Source: Rhizobium sp. G21 (lineage in GTDB: Bacteria; Pseudomonadota; Alphaproteobacteria; Rhizobiales; Rhizobiaceae). Taken from it: a stretch of DNA of 64,000 bases. Positions within the stretch are counted from its first letter, which is position 1. Each line of letters opens with the position of its first letter. Positions 30,018 to 38,964 of the stretch are shown piece after piece. The notes beneath the pieces were generated by a model. The model made no database searches. It had not been told where the DNA came from and saw only the letters and a list, made by a program, of their open reading frames with translations. The stretch spans positions 1 to 64,000 of the forward strand of contig NZ_JACFXW010000002.1 in the NCBI RefSeq assembly GCF_014158035.1. Reading direction: 5' to 3'. Both the position numbers and the translations under genes were made by a program.

Positions 30018-30878
30018 CTAGATCCCGCCTCCTTCGCCCAGGGAGCTGAAATGCTCGATCATGCGCTCAGCGTCGGGGACGATCCCGGTAAACAGCTCAA
30101 ATGCGCCCACTGCCTGGAAGACGGCCATCCCGCCGCCATTGACCACGCGACAGCCGAGATGCGCCGCTTCGGCCAGCAATTGGGTTTCAAGCGGAAAATA
30201 GACGATTTCGGCGACCCATTGATTACTGTTCAGCAGGCGGACGTCGAACGGAACGCCAGGATGGGCAGCCATGCCGGTGGGCGTCGCGTGCACGACGCCA
30301 TCCGCCTGCGCAATTTCCGAGGCCATGTCGACAACGACCGTGAAGACGCAGTCGGGATGGTGTTCCTTCAATTGCTCGACCAGCCGCGCGCTTCTTGCGG
30401 GGACGACATCGAAGACGTGCAGCTCATGGCAGCCCATGGACGCGAGCGCATGCGCCACCGCCACGCCCGCGCCCCCGGCGCCGACCAAGAAAACGCTTTC
30501 GAGCCGAGCATTCGGCAAGCCGCGCTTAAATCCACGCGCAAAGCCTGACCAATCGGTGTTGTGGCCGGTGCGTCGGCCGTTGGCGAAGGTAATCGTGTTG
30601 ATCGAGCCCAGTATAGCGCCGTCCTTGGACAGGGAGTCGACGAAATTACTCGCCGCCTGTTTGCAGGGATGGGTCACATTGACGCCAGCGAATCCTTCGC
30701 GTTCCGCCTGATCCAACAGGCGGGGCAGGGGGTCCAGGCCGACGTCGAGTTCCGCGAGATCAATCAGGTCATAGCGATAGTCGAGCCCATTGAGCCGGCC
30801 TTCGCGGACATGCATGGCGGGAGTGCGCGAGGCGCCGATGCCGCTGCCGATCAGGCCCACGCGAATGGGCCGCGTCAT
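30018..30878 (-). CDS. quinate/shikimate dehydrogenase (AroE-like)
   Basis: 286 residues from ATG 30878; upstream codons are not conserved-looking. The substrate domain has GASRTPAMH and the catalytic lysine in GVNVTHPCKQ; Asp in GHNTDWSGF; the NAD(P) domain has LVGAGGAGVA followed by HVFDVVP. The GSGIGASRTPAMH pattern is that of the catabolic quinate/shikimate dehydrogenase branch rather than biosynthetic AroE. It oxidises quinate or shikimate to the dehydro form, the substrate of the QuiC-type protein nearby. Confidence 0.85.
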   Translation of the reverse strand: MTRPIRVGLIGSGIGASRTPAMHVREGRLNGLDYRYDLIDLAELDVGLDPLPRLLDQAEREGFAGVNVTHPCKQAASNFVDSLSKDGAILGSINTITFANGRRTGHNTDWSGFARGFKRGLPNARLESVFLVGAGGAGVAVAHALASMGCHELHVFDVVPARSARLVEQLKEHHPDCVFTVVVDMASEIAQADGVVHATPTGMAAHPGVPFDVRLLNSNQWVAEIVYFPLETQLLAEAAHLGCRVVNGGGMAVFQAVGAFELFTGIVPDAERMIEHFSSLGEGGGI

Positions 30879-30947
30879 TGTTTCCGCCACTGAATGCACT
30901 CCTCCCAAACACTCCCGGCAGGTGGGCAGCGCTTCTGAATGGAAAAT

Positions 30948-30965
30948 GTACGAACTGGTTAGTAA
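30948..30965. promoter_or_regulatory. candidate TetR operator before the dehydrogenase
   Basis: TGTACGAACTGGTTAGTA, an imperfect palindrome (ACGAAC / GTTAGT) 70 bp upstream of the dehydrogenase ATG. Its match to 33723-33740 is about 15 of 19 positions when that site is read on the other strand. Confidence 0.6.
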
Positions 30966-31070
30966 AGTCAATAGGCGCAATCGTTTCGTTGCCGCCGGTT
31001 TGACGAAATTGAGCCATGAAGCTGATTTGTGAGAAGTTTTCTTGAGTCAGGCCATCGGCGGCCCACCGCC

Positions 31071-31718
31071 TTATTCCGCAGACTTCAGAAAGGCGAGGAT
31101 CATGTCGGAGATGATCTGCCGATGTCGCATCTTGTGTTCTTGCGCCATGAGGTCGCGGTTGAAAATCGCTCCGAACGTGTAGCGGTTTGAAACCCGGAAA
31201 AAACACTCGGCGCTAATCATCTGGTGAAGGTCAACGGGGTCTATTTTGCGCTTGAAAATGCCTGCCGCCGCGCCGCGATCCAGGATCGCCGCGATAATGT
31301 CGATGACCGCGTAATTTGTTCTTTTCAGGACATCCGAACTCTTGAGATGTTCGGCGCGATGGATGTTCTCGATGCTGACCAACTGAACGAAGTCGGGATT
31401 GGCGTCATCATGGTCGAAGGTGTTGCCAATCAGGCTTCTCATCGCCGCTTCAGGATCGAGATCTTCAAGATTGAGCCGGCTCTCGAGAGTTCGGATCTTG
31501 GCATAGGCGCGCTCGAGAACGGCGAGATAGAGACCCTCCTTGCTGCCGAAATAGTAATAGATCATCCGCTTGGAGGTCTTCGTCCGGTCTGCGATCTGGT
31601 CGACGCGCGCGCCGGAGAACCCGGCGCTGACGAATTCCTCGGTGGCGACCGCGATGATGTTTTCCTTCGTGCCGTCCGGATCGTTCTTTCTCGTTATTCG
31701 CGTTTCGGCGCCCTGCAT
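31071..31718 (-). CDS. TetR-family transcriptional regulator
   Basis: 215 residues. The N-terminal HTH reads KENIIAVATEEFVSAGFSGARVDQIADRTKTSKRMIYYYFGSKEGLY, a textbook TetR_N domain, followed by a helical ligand-binding domain. It lies between the quinate/shikimate dehydrogenase and the dehydroshikimate dehydratase and is likely to repress both through the shared palindromes. Confidence 0.9.
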   Translation of the reverse strand: MQGAETRITRKNDPDGTKENIIAVATEEFVSAGFSGARVDQIADRTKTSKRMIYYYFGSKEGLYLAVLERAYAKIRTLESRLNLEDLDPEAAMRSLIGNTFDHDDANPDFVQLVSIENIHRAEHLKSSDVLKRTNYAVIDIIAAILDRGAAAGIFKRKIDPVDLHQMISAECFFRVSNRYTFGAIFNRDLMAQEHKMRHRQIISDMILAFLKSAE

Positions 31719-31780
31719 CGTCTATCGCTCTCCCCATCGTCCTGTCTGTGGGCCTAAGCCAATTCCGGCGCGTCGGCAAG

Positions 31781-33669
31781 TCAGCGTGACGGCATGCCCT
31801 CGGGCCGAATCCGCCGCTTCTGCGCAGCAATGCGGAATATCGCATTGGGCGCCCCGTAACCTTGGTAACCACGCCTTTCCACGATTTCAAAGAAGAAGCC
31901 TTCGCCGTAAAGCGGACTGTAGAGCTGGAAATACTCGCCATGCTCGTCTCGGTCATACAGAATATTTGCCGCTCTGAGACGTTCTGCAAAATCCGGATCA
32001 AGACCGAACCGCGCCTCAACATCATCGTAATAGTTGCGATTAATTTCGAGGGGGCGAAAGCCGTTGCGGGCCAGATTCTCGGCGGTTGCGAATATATCCT
32101 TCGTCGCGAAGGCGACATGCTGGACGGCCGCGCCGAAACTCTCCGCGAGAAAATGACCGGCCAGTGTTCTGCGGTTCTCTGCTCCGTTCAGGGTGACTCG
32201 AAATGTTCCGCTGGCGTTGGCCACCACCTGACTCCGCACGATTCCGGAGGGTCAATGATATCGACAACAGGGGATTTCGAGACCTGAAGAAGCGAATTGT
32301 AGAATAAAACCATGGTCAGGAGGTCTTCATAGCGCACGGTTTGAGCAATGTGGTCGATCTGCTCCAGCCCTGTACTCACCACCTCCGGATCCTCTTCCAC
32401 GGTCTCGAACTCGCGCTGCCATAGGTCGCTCAGCGGCAAAGAGTGGTCGAGAAAATAGTATATCCCGCCGTCTGGACCTTGGACGGCGGGGACTGTCGCC
32501 TCATCATCGGCCACGGGCTGGACGAAAGGCGCCGAGCCCAACGCGACAGCGCGGGCCATCGCCTCCTCGGCGTTACCGACCTCAAGGCCGAACGCGTAGG
32601 CCAGGGCGCCGTGAAGGCGGAAGGCGGCGCCGGCAAATCCTTGCTCCTCGGTGTTGATGACGAGCCTGATGTCGCCGAGAGTATAGAGGTCCACCTGTTT
32701 TGACTTGTGCCGCGCGCTGTGGCGAAAACCAAGCGTGCGCAGCATATCGACAAGGGCGCCGCTCTCTGCGGCGTCCGCGGCGAATTCGATGAAAGCAATG
32801 CGATGAACATCCTGCGGGGCAGGGATGGCCGGCATGCTCAGCCGGATATCCGGCTCAGCCCTTCTGACTTGATCGACAAGGTGAATAAGCGAGCGATGGC
32901 CGTCGGTCGCGATGGTCCGCGTTGAGCCACCGCGGAACTGATCATTGAAGATTTCCAGTGAGATGTAACCGTCATAACCCGTAGCGGCGACCGCCCGGGT
33001 AAAGCCGGAGACATCGAGATCGCCTTCGCCTGGCATGTTGCGGAAGTGTCGGCTCCAATAGAGAAGGTCCATGTTGAATAGAGGCGCATCAGCTAGTTGG
33101 ACAATAAAGATTTTTTCCTTCGGGATCGAGCGAATGGAATTGACGTCGATTTTCCGCGCGAGCGTGTGGAAGCTGTCGAGGATGAGGCCGACATTGGGAT
33201 GATCGGCCCGGCGGACAATTTCCCAGGCGTCCCTGTGGTCGTTGATATGGCGCCCCCAGGCCAGCGCTTCATAGCCGACCCTCACCCCCATTTCGGCTGC
33301 AAGCTCTCCAAGCTGATGGAAGTCTGCAGCGGCGCGATCCAGACCGCCGATCGAGATCGGCGACACGTTGGAGCAGACCAGCACGAGTTCGGCGCCGAGT
33401 TCCTGCATCACATTGAATTTCCGCTTGGCGCGTTCGAATGTGCGGCTTCGATGCGGCTCGGGCATTCCTTCGAAATCCCGAAAAGGCTGAAACAGAGTTA
33501 TCTCAAGCCCTTGGTTGTGCACCATCTGGCCGACCTCGCGTGGGGTGCGATCAAAGGCGAGAAGATCGTTTTCAAAAATCTCAACTCCATGAAAGCCTGC
33601 CGCAGCGATTGCTCGCAACTTTGCGTCAAGTTCCCCGCTCAATGTTACGGTTGCGATGGACGTTTTCAT
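31781..33669 (-). CDS. quiC: 3-dehydroshikimate dehydratase (QuiC-type fusion), frameshifted
   Basis: About 629 residues from ATG 33669 with strong SD (GGAGGAGAGG). Residues ~1-280 form a xylose-isomerase-like TIM barrel (EALAWGRHINDHRDAWEI, LDSFHTLARK, QLADAPLF). The C-terminal half resembles 4-hydroxyphenylpyruvate dioxygenase (VQHVAFATKDIFATAENLARNGF, GYGAPN..). This fusion is known for QuiC1-type 3-dehydroshikimate dehydratases, which make protocatechuate. The frame breaks at 32249-32251 (G3 that should be G4, giving IIDPSGIVRSQVV). With that base the protein is complete. Confidence 0.85.
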
Positions 33670-33722
33670 ACCCTCTCCTCCGGCTGGCCGCAGAAACCCT
33701 AGCACGAATTACGCCTCAAATA

Positions 33723-33740
33723 AACGAACTATTTCGTACA
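33723..33740. promoter_or_regulatory. candidate TetR operator before quiC
   Basis: AACGAACTATTTCGTACA contains the dyad ACGAA-N4-TTCGT and matches, on the opposite strand, the site at 30948-30965. It lies 54 bp upstream of the quiC start. Confidence 0.6.
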
Positions 33741-34168
33741 TATGCTAACTCAAGAAAGATGCCGGTTTATCTAGGCTAGAGAAGGTTAAGATTCACGCAG
33801 CAGAGCCGACCGGCCGTCTACAGCTCCGGTCTTTTACCAGATAAACGTCCTTCCCTTCTGTCTCGGGTTGGCTCCGTTGAAATTAATCGAGAAAAAGAAA
33901 TAGAAGAAGAACCATCTTTTATTACTGTGATAAAATCTCATGACAAATGCTGCGTTCTTTACATATGTATTCGGAGTTTCAGATATTTTGAAAGTATATT
34001 CAACAGAGCGCTGGTTCGATTTCCATCAAGAGCGAAGACTCGGTCTCACTTTGGTTGCCTATGATAGCGCCCTGTCTCTCGACCATCCGTCAAGCCAAGG
34101 CTAAATCGCCTTGCGTGCGAGAGGGCCGAAGCATTCAAACGCTCCGGCCGTCTCGCGCCACGTCCCGG
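33741..34168. other. AT-rich intergenic region
   Basis: About 430 bp between the quiC promoter and the first SDR gene, clearly more AT-rich than its surroundings (for example 33890-34010). It holds copy B of the dispersed motif (34013-34038, GGTTCGATTTCCATCAAGAG..). No coding sequence or RNA is recognisable. It separates the quinate locus from the dehydrogenase array. Confidence 0.55.
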
Positions 34169-35062
34169 TCAGCCTATCTCAGCCGGCTTCAAGAGGTCAG
34201 AAAGACCGACCCGGTGCAGCATCTCGGCGCGAAGTCGGTCAAGCACGGCGAAACCGACATCTGCCCCATCCTGGGTCGGATCATAATGGACTCTGAAAGG
34301 CCGCTGGCCGAACGGAGCGCCGACGACCTCGACGATCTTGTCGGCTACTGGTTCAGGATCGGCATCGTCCGGTACGATCGCCGCAAAGGCCTTCTGAACC
34401 TGATCACCCAAGCCGGCATAGGGGCCGGCTTCATACTCGGCCAGGCGCGCCTCGTCGGCGGGACGCCCCGAATGCGCAAAGTGATTGGTGCCACGCGTGA
34501 ATGCCCCCGGCACGATGATGGAGGTTTCGATGCCCCACCGAGCCAGTTCACGCGCGTATTGCACAGCCAGCGAGTCCATCGCTGCCTTGGCCGCAAAGTA
34601 GGGCGAGAGATAGGGCGGTGTGCCCCCGGCCGAACTGGAGCTGGAGACCCAGACCAGAAGCCCCTCGCGGCGTGTCCTCATGTGCGGCAACACCGCGCGA
34701 TTGACGCGCTGGGTGCCGAGCACGTTGACGTCATACTGCTGGGCGAACTGCTCGGGCGTAAAGGCCTCGGCCGGGCCGAACATCATATGTCCGGCGTTGT
34801 GGACGATCACGTCGATGCGCCCGCTCTCGGCGATGATCTGATCGACGGCGGCATTGACCGATTGCTCTGACTGTACGTCGAGTTCGATCGGCCGGAGGTC
34901 GCTGCCGGCGATCGCCGCGAGCGTAGCGGCATTCTCGGCGTTGCGGCCAGCGACGTCGCGCATCGAGGCGTAAACGGTGTGACCGGCACGGCCGAGTGCT
35001 TCGGCGGTCATTCGGCCGAAGCCACTGGAGGAGCCGGTAACGAGGATGATCTTCTGAGACAT
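34169..35062 (-). CDS. short-chain dehydrogenase/reductase (SDR) 1
   Basis: 297 residues from ATG 35062. Cofactor motif VTGSSSGFG near residue 8, the NNAG-equivalent VHNAGHMMFG, catalytic Ser in WVSSSSSAGG and YFAAK for Tyr/Lys. The C-terminal domain belongs to the SDR5-like classical group. It lies 55 bp after SDR 2 on the same strand. Substrate unknown. Confidence 0.82.
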   Translation of the reverse strand: MSQKIILVTGSSSGFGRMTAEALGRAGHTVYASMRDVAGRNAENAATLAAIAGSDLRPIELDVQSEQSVNAAVDQIIAESGRIDVIVHNAGHMMFGPAEAFTPEQFAQQYDVNVLGTQRVNRAVLPHMRTRREGLLVWVSSSSSAGGTPPYLSPYFAAKAAMDSLAVQYARELARWGIETSIIVPGAFTRGTNHFAHSGRPADEARLAEYEAGPYAGLGDQVQKAFAAIVPDDADPEPVADKIVEVVGAPFGQRPFRVHYDPTQDGADVGFAVLDRLRAEMLHRVGLSDLLKPAEIG

Positions 35063-35117
35063 GGCAAAATCCTTTGTCAGTCCGCGGCACGGCGGACGCT
35101 GTGAGTTGAGAGGGTGA

Positions 35118-35861
35118 TCAGATGATGCCGCCATTGGCGCGGATGACCTGGCCGTTGATCCAGGCGCCGTCCGGCCCAGCGAGGAAGGCGACCGCATTGG
35201 CGATGTCCTCGGGCTGGCCGAGGCGCTCCAGCGGGGCGAGCTTCGTCAGGTTGTCGACGACGCTTTGCGGCTTGCCGTCGAGGAAGAGGGCGGTCGCGGT
35301 CGGGCCGGGCGCGATGGCGTTGACGGTGATCTTGCGACCGCGCAGCTCCTTCGCCAGCACATGGGTCATGGCTTCGACACCGGCCTTGGTTGCGGCATAG
35401 ACCCCATAGGTCGGCTGGTAGAGACCGACGACACTGGACGAGAGGTTGATGACCCGCCCACCTTCGCGCAGCCGCGTGGCGGCGACTTTCATCGTGTTGC
35501 GAGGCCCTTTGAGGTTGATGGCGATCTGGCTGTCGAACAGCGCGTCGTCACCCTCAGCGATGGTGGCCAGCTTCATGACGCCCGCATTGTTCACCAATAC
35601 GTCCACTCCGCCAAAGGCAGTCTCGGCGGCGTCCCACATACGGGCGACCGCGGACGGGTCCGCCACGTCCGCCTGCGCCGTCAGAGCATGGCCTCCAGCG
35701 TCCTCAATGCTCGCCGCAAGCTTCTCGGCTTCGGCGGTGTTGCCGGCATAATTGATAACGACCGTGAAGCCGTCCTTTGCGAGGCGTGTGGCGATCGCCG
35801 CGCCGATGCCGCGGGATGCGCCCGTAACAAGAGCTACCTTGGGTTTCATTTGATCAGTCAT
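35118..35861 (-). CDS. short-chain dehydrogenase/reductase (SDR) 2, FabG-like
   Basis: 247 residues. TGASRGIG near residue 14, NNAGVMK, INLSSSVVG, YAATK and the FabG-like ending GAWINGQVIRANGGII. It is a classical SDR close to 3-oxoacyl-ACP reductases, but being paired with a divergent LysR gene it is more likely a catabolic or detoxifying reductase. SD AAGGAGAT is well placed. Confidence 0.85.
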   Translation of the reverse strand: MTDQMKPKVALVTGASRGIGAAIATRLAKDGFTVVINYAGNTAEAEKLAASIEDAGGHALTAQADVADPSAVARMWDAAETAFGGVDVLVNNAGVMKLATIAEGDDALFDSQIAINLKGPRNTMKVAATRLREGGRVINLSSSVVGLYQPTYGVYAATKAGVEAMTHVLAKELRGRKITVNAIAPGPTATALFLDGKPQSVVDNLTKLAPLERLGQPEDIANAVAFLAGPDGAWINGQVIRANGGII

Positions 35862-35977
35862 TTTGTAATCTCCTTTATTGCCGTGAATGCGATGAACCGA
35901 ATATGCGCTCTGGTCATGGAGAGATAATCAGTGTAATTTCGCCAATTCTATTCAACCAACGCGAACAATCGGGAAAG

Positions 35978-36891
35978 ATGGACCGGCTGGACTCAATGCG
36001 CCTCTTTGTCCGGGTCGTGGAGCGGCGCAGCTTCACCGAGGCAGCGCACGACCTGAACATTCCGCGTTCAACGGCCACGGCCGTGATCAAGGCCATGGAG
36101 GATCGCCTTGGCGTCCGGCTTCTCCAGCGCACGACCAGGACGGTGCGGCCGACACTCGACGGCGAGGCGTGGTATCGCCGGTGTCTGGCGATCCTCGAGG
36201 ATATCGAGGATGCCGAAGGCGCTTTCGTCGGCGCCGAGCCGAAGGGTATGCTGCGGGTCGAGGTGCAGGGCACGCTCGCGCGCCATTTCCTTATGCCGGG
36301 CCTGCCCGATTTCTTCGCCCGCTTTCCCGGCATTGAACTGACGATGAGCGAGCGCGACCGCTGGGTCGATCTGGTGCAGGAAGGCGTCGACTGCGCTTTG
36401 CGCTATGGCGCTCTGCCTGACAGCGATTTGGCCATGCGACAGGTCGCGCTGCTTGATCGCGTTACCTGCGCAAGCCCTGACTATATCGAGCGCTTCGGGA
36501 CGCCTGAACGGCTGGAGGATCTTATCGGTCACCGCCTGGTCGGCATCCGACGCTTGAGCACCGGGGTACTGACGCCGGTCGTGTTCCAGACCAAGGACGG
36601 ACCCCAGGCCGTCGACATGGTTGCACCCTTTTCAGTGACTGGTCCCGAAAGCTATCTGCTCGGCGTACAACTCGGGCTGGGCCTTGCCCAACTTCCGCGG
36701 TTTCATGTCGAAAAGGACCTCGCCAGTGGTGCGTTGGTCGAACTGTTGAAGGACACGCCCCCACTGCCGGAGCCGGTCTCGCTGCTTTACCCACGCAGCC
36801 GGCAGCTATCGCCGCGTGTCCGTGTCTTCGTGGACTGGGCGGCTCACCAGTTCGCCGCCCGGAAGCGCCCCCGATCACAGGGGCCGCTTGA
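35978..36891 (+). CDS. LysR-family regulator 1 (end corrected)
   Basis: About 304 residues from ATG 35978: HTH MRLFVRVVERRSFTEAAHDLNIPRSTATAVI and a substrate domain of the LTTR group that regulates SDR-type genes. In the given sequence the frame runs to 37066 and overlaps the SnoaL gene by 159 bp on the opposite strand. Adding one C to the C5 run at 36868-36872 gives ..KRPPITGAA and a stop at 36889-36891, the normal family length, with no overlap. Divergent from SDR 2, which it probably controls. Confidence 0.85.
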
Positions 36892-36907
36892 AGGACGGGC
36901 ATCCTCA

Positions 36908-37393
36908 TCACTCACTGCGGGGAAACGCCATCGGAAGGTCGTGGAGAATGCGAAGGCGGGTAATGCGCCAGCCTTCTTCGGTCTTGCGCAGTTCGGGCCG
37001 GTAGTAGCCGGATTCGATTGGTGTGATCGTGCCTTGCGCCCCAAATGCGTCAGCCGGCCAGCCTGACGATGGCTCCTTCGCTCCCTGCACGGAGAACACG
37101 ATGAATTGGGCGTCGAGCGTGGCCCGTTCGCCATCGATCTCCACGATGGCGTCGTGGGTCGTGTGATGACTCCAGGCGCGCGGCGCATGAGGCGCCATCA
37201 TATGGCGGACCGCGTCCGCGATCGCTTCGCGCCCTTCCAGAACCCCGAGCATCGTTTCGCCGCCGTCCTTGTCATACAGGATCTCGACGCGGCCCTCTTC
37301 GGTAAAGAGCCCGGCCATCGCCTCCGGGTTCCGATGATCTGCGGCTCGGACATAGCGAGCCATGACTTCGCGCACGGCCAATGCATCAGACAT
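36908..37393 (-). CDS. SnoaL-like / NTF2-fold protein
   Basis: 161 residues from ATG 37393. It reads EVMARYVRAADHRNPEAMAGLFTEEGRVEI and ends in an NTF2-like strand pattern (GYYRPELRKTEEGWRITRLRI). Such cone-shaped folds serve as small isomerases, dehydratases or binding proteins. It is divergent from the Rrf2 gene with a shared palindrome between them. Confidence 0.75.
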   Translation of the reverse strand: MSDALAVREVMARYVRAADHRNPEAMAGLFTEEGRVEILYDKDGGETMLGVLEGREAIADAVRHMMAPHAPRAWSHHTTHDAIVEIDGERATLDAQFIVFSVQGAKEPSSGWPADAFGAQGTITPIESGYYRPELRKTEEGWRITRLRILHDLPMAFPRSE

Positions 37394-37407
37394 GGTCTTT
37401 CTCCTTA

Positions 37408-37432
37408 ATATGTGAGAATAATCGTCACATAT
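37408..37432. promoter_or_regulatory. perfect inverted repeat between SnoaL and Rrf2 genes
   Basis: ATATGTGA (37408-37415) and TCACATAT (37425-37432) are perfect 8-bp arms separated by 9 bp. The centre lies 15-40 bp upstream of the SnoaL start, and 58 bp or more before the Rrf2 start. A likely operator for the Rrf2 protein. Confidence 0.6.
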
Positions 37433-37489
37433 ATCCTGAAGGACCAATATGCAACTCCTATTGTCTCATATTATCGACATGGTAGACCA

Positions 37490-37927
37490 ATGAACGACGT
37501 TCGGTTTCCGACAGCCCTTCAAGCCATGCTAAGCTTGGCCCTGGCCAAGGCGAGCGGGGTAGAGAGATTGAGTTCCGCCAACCTCTCAGCGGGCACGGGT
37601 ACGCATCCAACCCTTATGCGCCGACTGCTCGGCGACCTGGCAGACGCGGGACTACTGGTCGCCAGCAAGGGTCGCGATGGCGGTGTCGCGCTCGCCCGTC
37701 CCGAATCTGACATCACGTTGGCGGATATCCATGCGGCAGTCACGGGCGAGAAAGGGCTGTGGCGGCCGCGCGAGGATATCCCGCATCGCTGCATCGTGAG
37801 CAGACACATGATCGAGTATTTCGGGAAGGTGGACGCGGAAGCCGCCGCTGCCGCCCACGCCACTCTTGAGCGCCGTACGCTGGCCATGGCGCTAGCCGAA
37901 ATCCGGGAGATGGAAATAGCCGATTAG
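37490..37927 (+). CDS. Rrf2-family transcriptional regulator
   Basis: 145 residues from ATG 37490. Winged HTH: FPTALQAMLSLALAKASGVERLSSANLSAGTGTHPTLMRRLLGDLADAGLLVASKGRDGGVAL, the diagnostic Rrf2 pattern. It lacks the triple-cysteine cluster of IscR/NsrR (one Cys only, in HRCIVS), so it probably does not carry an Fe-S cluster of that type and may sense by a thiol or ligand instead. Confidence 0.85.
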   Translation: MNDVRFPTALQAMLSLALAKASGVERLSSANLSAGTGTHPTLMRRLLGDLADAGLLVASKGRDGGVALARPESDITLADIHAAVTGEKGLWRPREDIPHRCIVSRHMIEYFGKVDAEAAAAAHATLERRTLAMALAEIREMEIAD

Positions 37928-38829
37928 AGGCTGCGGAGTACCTCGTCGCAGAAATCGATGAACGCACGAACCTTGGCCGGCGGATGCTGGCGCGAGGGAT
38001 GGTAGGCGTAGAGCGGAAAGCGTTCTCCATGCCACTCCGGAAACAGATCGATGAGATCGCCGGCAGCCAGCCGCCCACCCACACCCCAGCCGATCACCTG
38101 CGCGATGCCGGTGCCGGCCAGACATTCCTCCAGCATGGATTTGGGGTCCGTAAAGGTCAGCGGGCCGCTCGTCGGCACCTCGATCGTCTCGTTACCGCGG
38201 ATAAACTCCCAGTCAAACGGCTTCCCCGAAGCCGGATCGAGGAATTGCAGACAGCGATGCCTGCTCAGATCCGAGGGATGCGCGGGACGTCCGTGGCGGT
38301 CGAGATACGAAGGCGACGCCAGCGTGAGGATCGGCGCTTCGGCCAGCTTGCGTGTGATGAGCGTCGCGCCGCGCGGCCGGCCGAAGCGGATCGCGAGATC
38401 GATGCCGTCCGCGACGAGATCGCCGACATGGTGGCGCGTCAGGAACTCCACCGACAGATCGGGATAGCGCGCGCAAAACACTCCGAGCCGTCCGGCGAGC
38501 ACCAGCGGCAGGAAGAATGGGTCCATATCGACACGCAGGCGCCCTCGCACGGAGGAAGCCGCTCCGGATGCCGAAAAGGCGGCGCTTTCTATCGCGTCGA
38601 GATGGGGCTTGGCTTCCTCGTAGAAACGGCGGCCCTCATCGGTCAGCGTGACCGATCGTGTCGTTCGATCGAGCAGACGAACGCCGAGCCGCGCTTCCAA
38701 CCGGCCGATCGAACGGCTGACGCCGGAATCGGTAATGCCGATCAGCTCGGCGGCTTTGACGAAACTACCGCCCTCCACGACAGCCGCGAGCACGCTGACC
38801 CCGGAGAGGATTCTTCCATCGAATGTCAT
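37924..38829 (-). CDS. LysR-family regulator 2
   Basis: 301 residues from ATG 38829. HTH: LAAVVEGGSFVKAAELIGITDSGVSRSIGRLEARLG, followed by RTTRSVTLTDEGRRFYEEAKP. The effector domain contains LVADGIDLAIRFG. Its stop overlaps the Rrf2 stop by 4 bp in tail-to-tail orientation. Divergent from the amidohydrolase at 38965, its likely target. Confidence 0.9.
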   Translation of the reverse strand: MTFDGRILSGVSVLAAVVEGGSFVKAAELIGITDSGVSRSIGRLEARLGVRLLDRTTRSVTLTDEGRRFYEEAKPHLDAIESAAFSASGAASSVRGRLRVDMDPFFLPLVLAGRLGVFCARYPDLSVEFLTRHHVGDLVADGIDLAIRFGRPRGATLITRKLAEAPILTLASPSYLDRHGRPAHPSDLSRHRCLQFLDPASGKPFDWEFIRGNETIEVPTSGPLTFTDPKSMLEECLAGTGIAQVIGWGVGGRLAAGDLIDLFPEWHGERFPLYAYHPSRQHPPAKVRAFIDFCDEVLRSL

Positions 38830-38964
38830 CCGATTTATACCCCAGTACCAACCGATATCTGATTTTCTGTCAGGAATGATCTGACGCAATCGCACTTATT
38901 TCAAGGGCGGAAATGCGCGATATCAGCCGCGAGCCCAAGGTTGGAATTACGAAAGGACTGAATC

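Noticed and set aside
36892-37066. C-terminal extension of LysR 1 overlapping the SnoaL gene
   Set aside because: Produced by a missing C in the run at 36868-36872. The corrected frame stops at 36891 at the normal family length.
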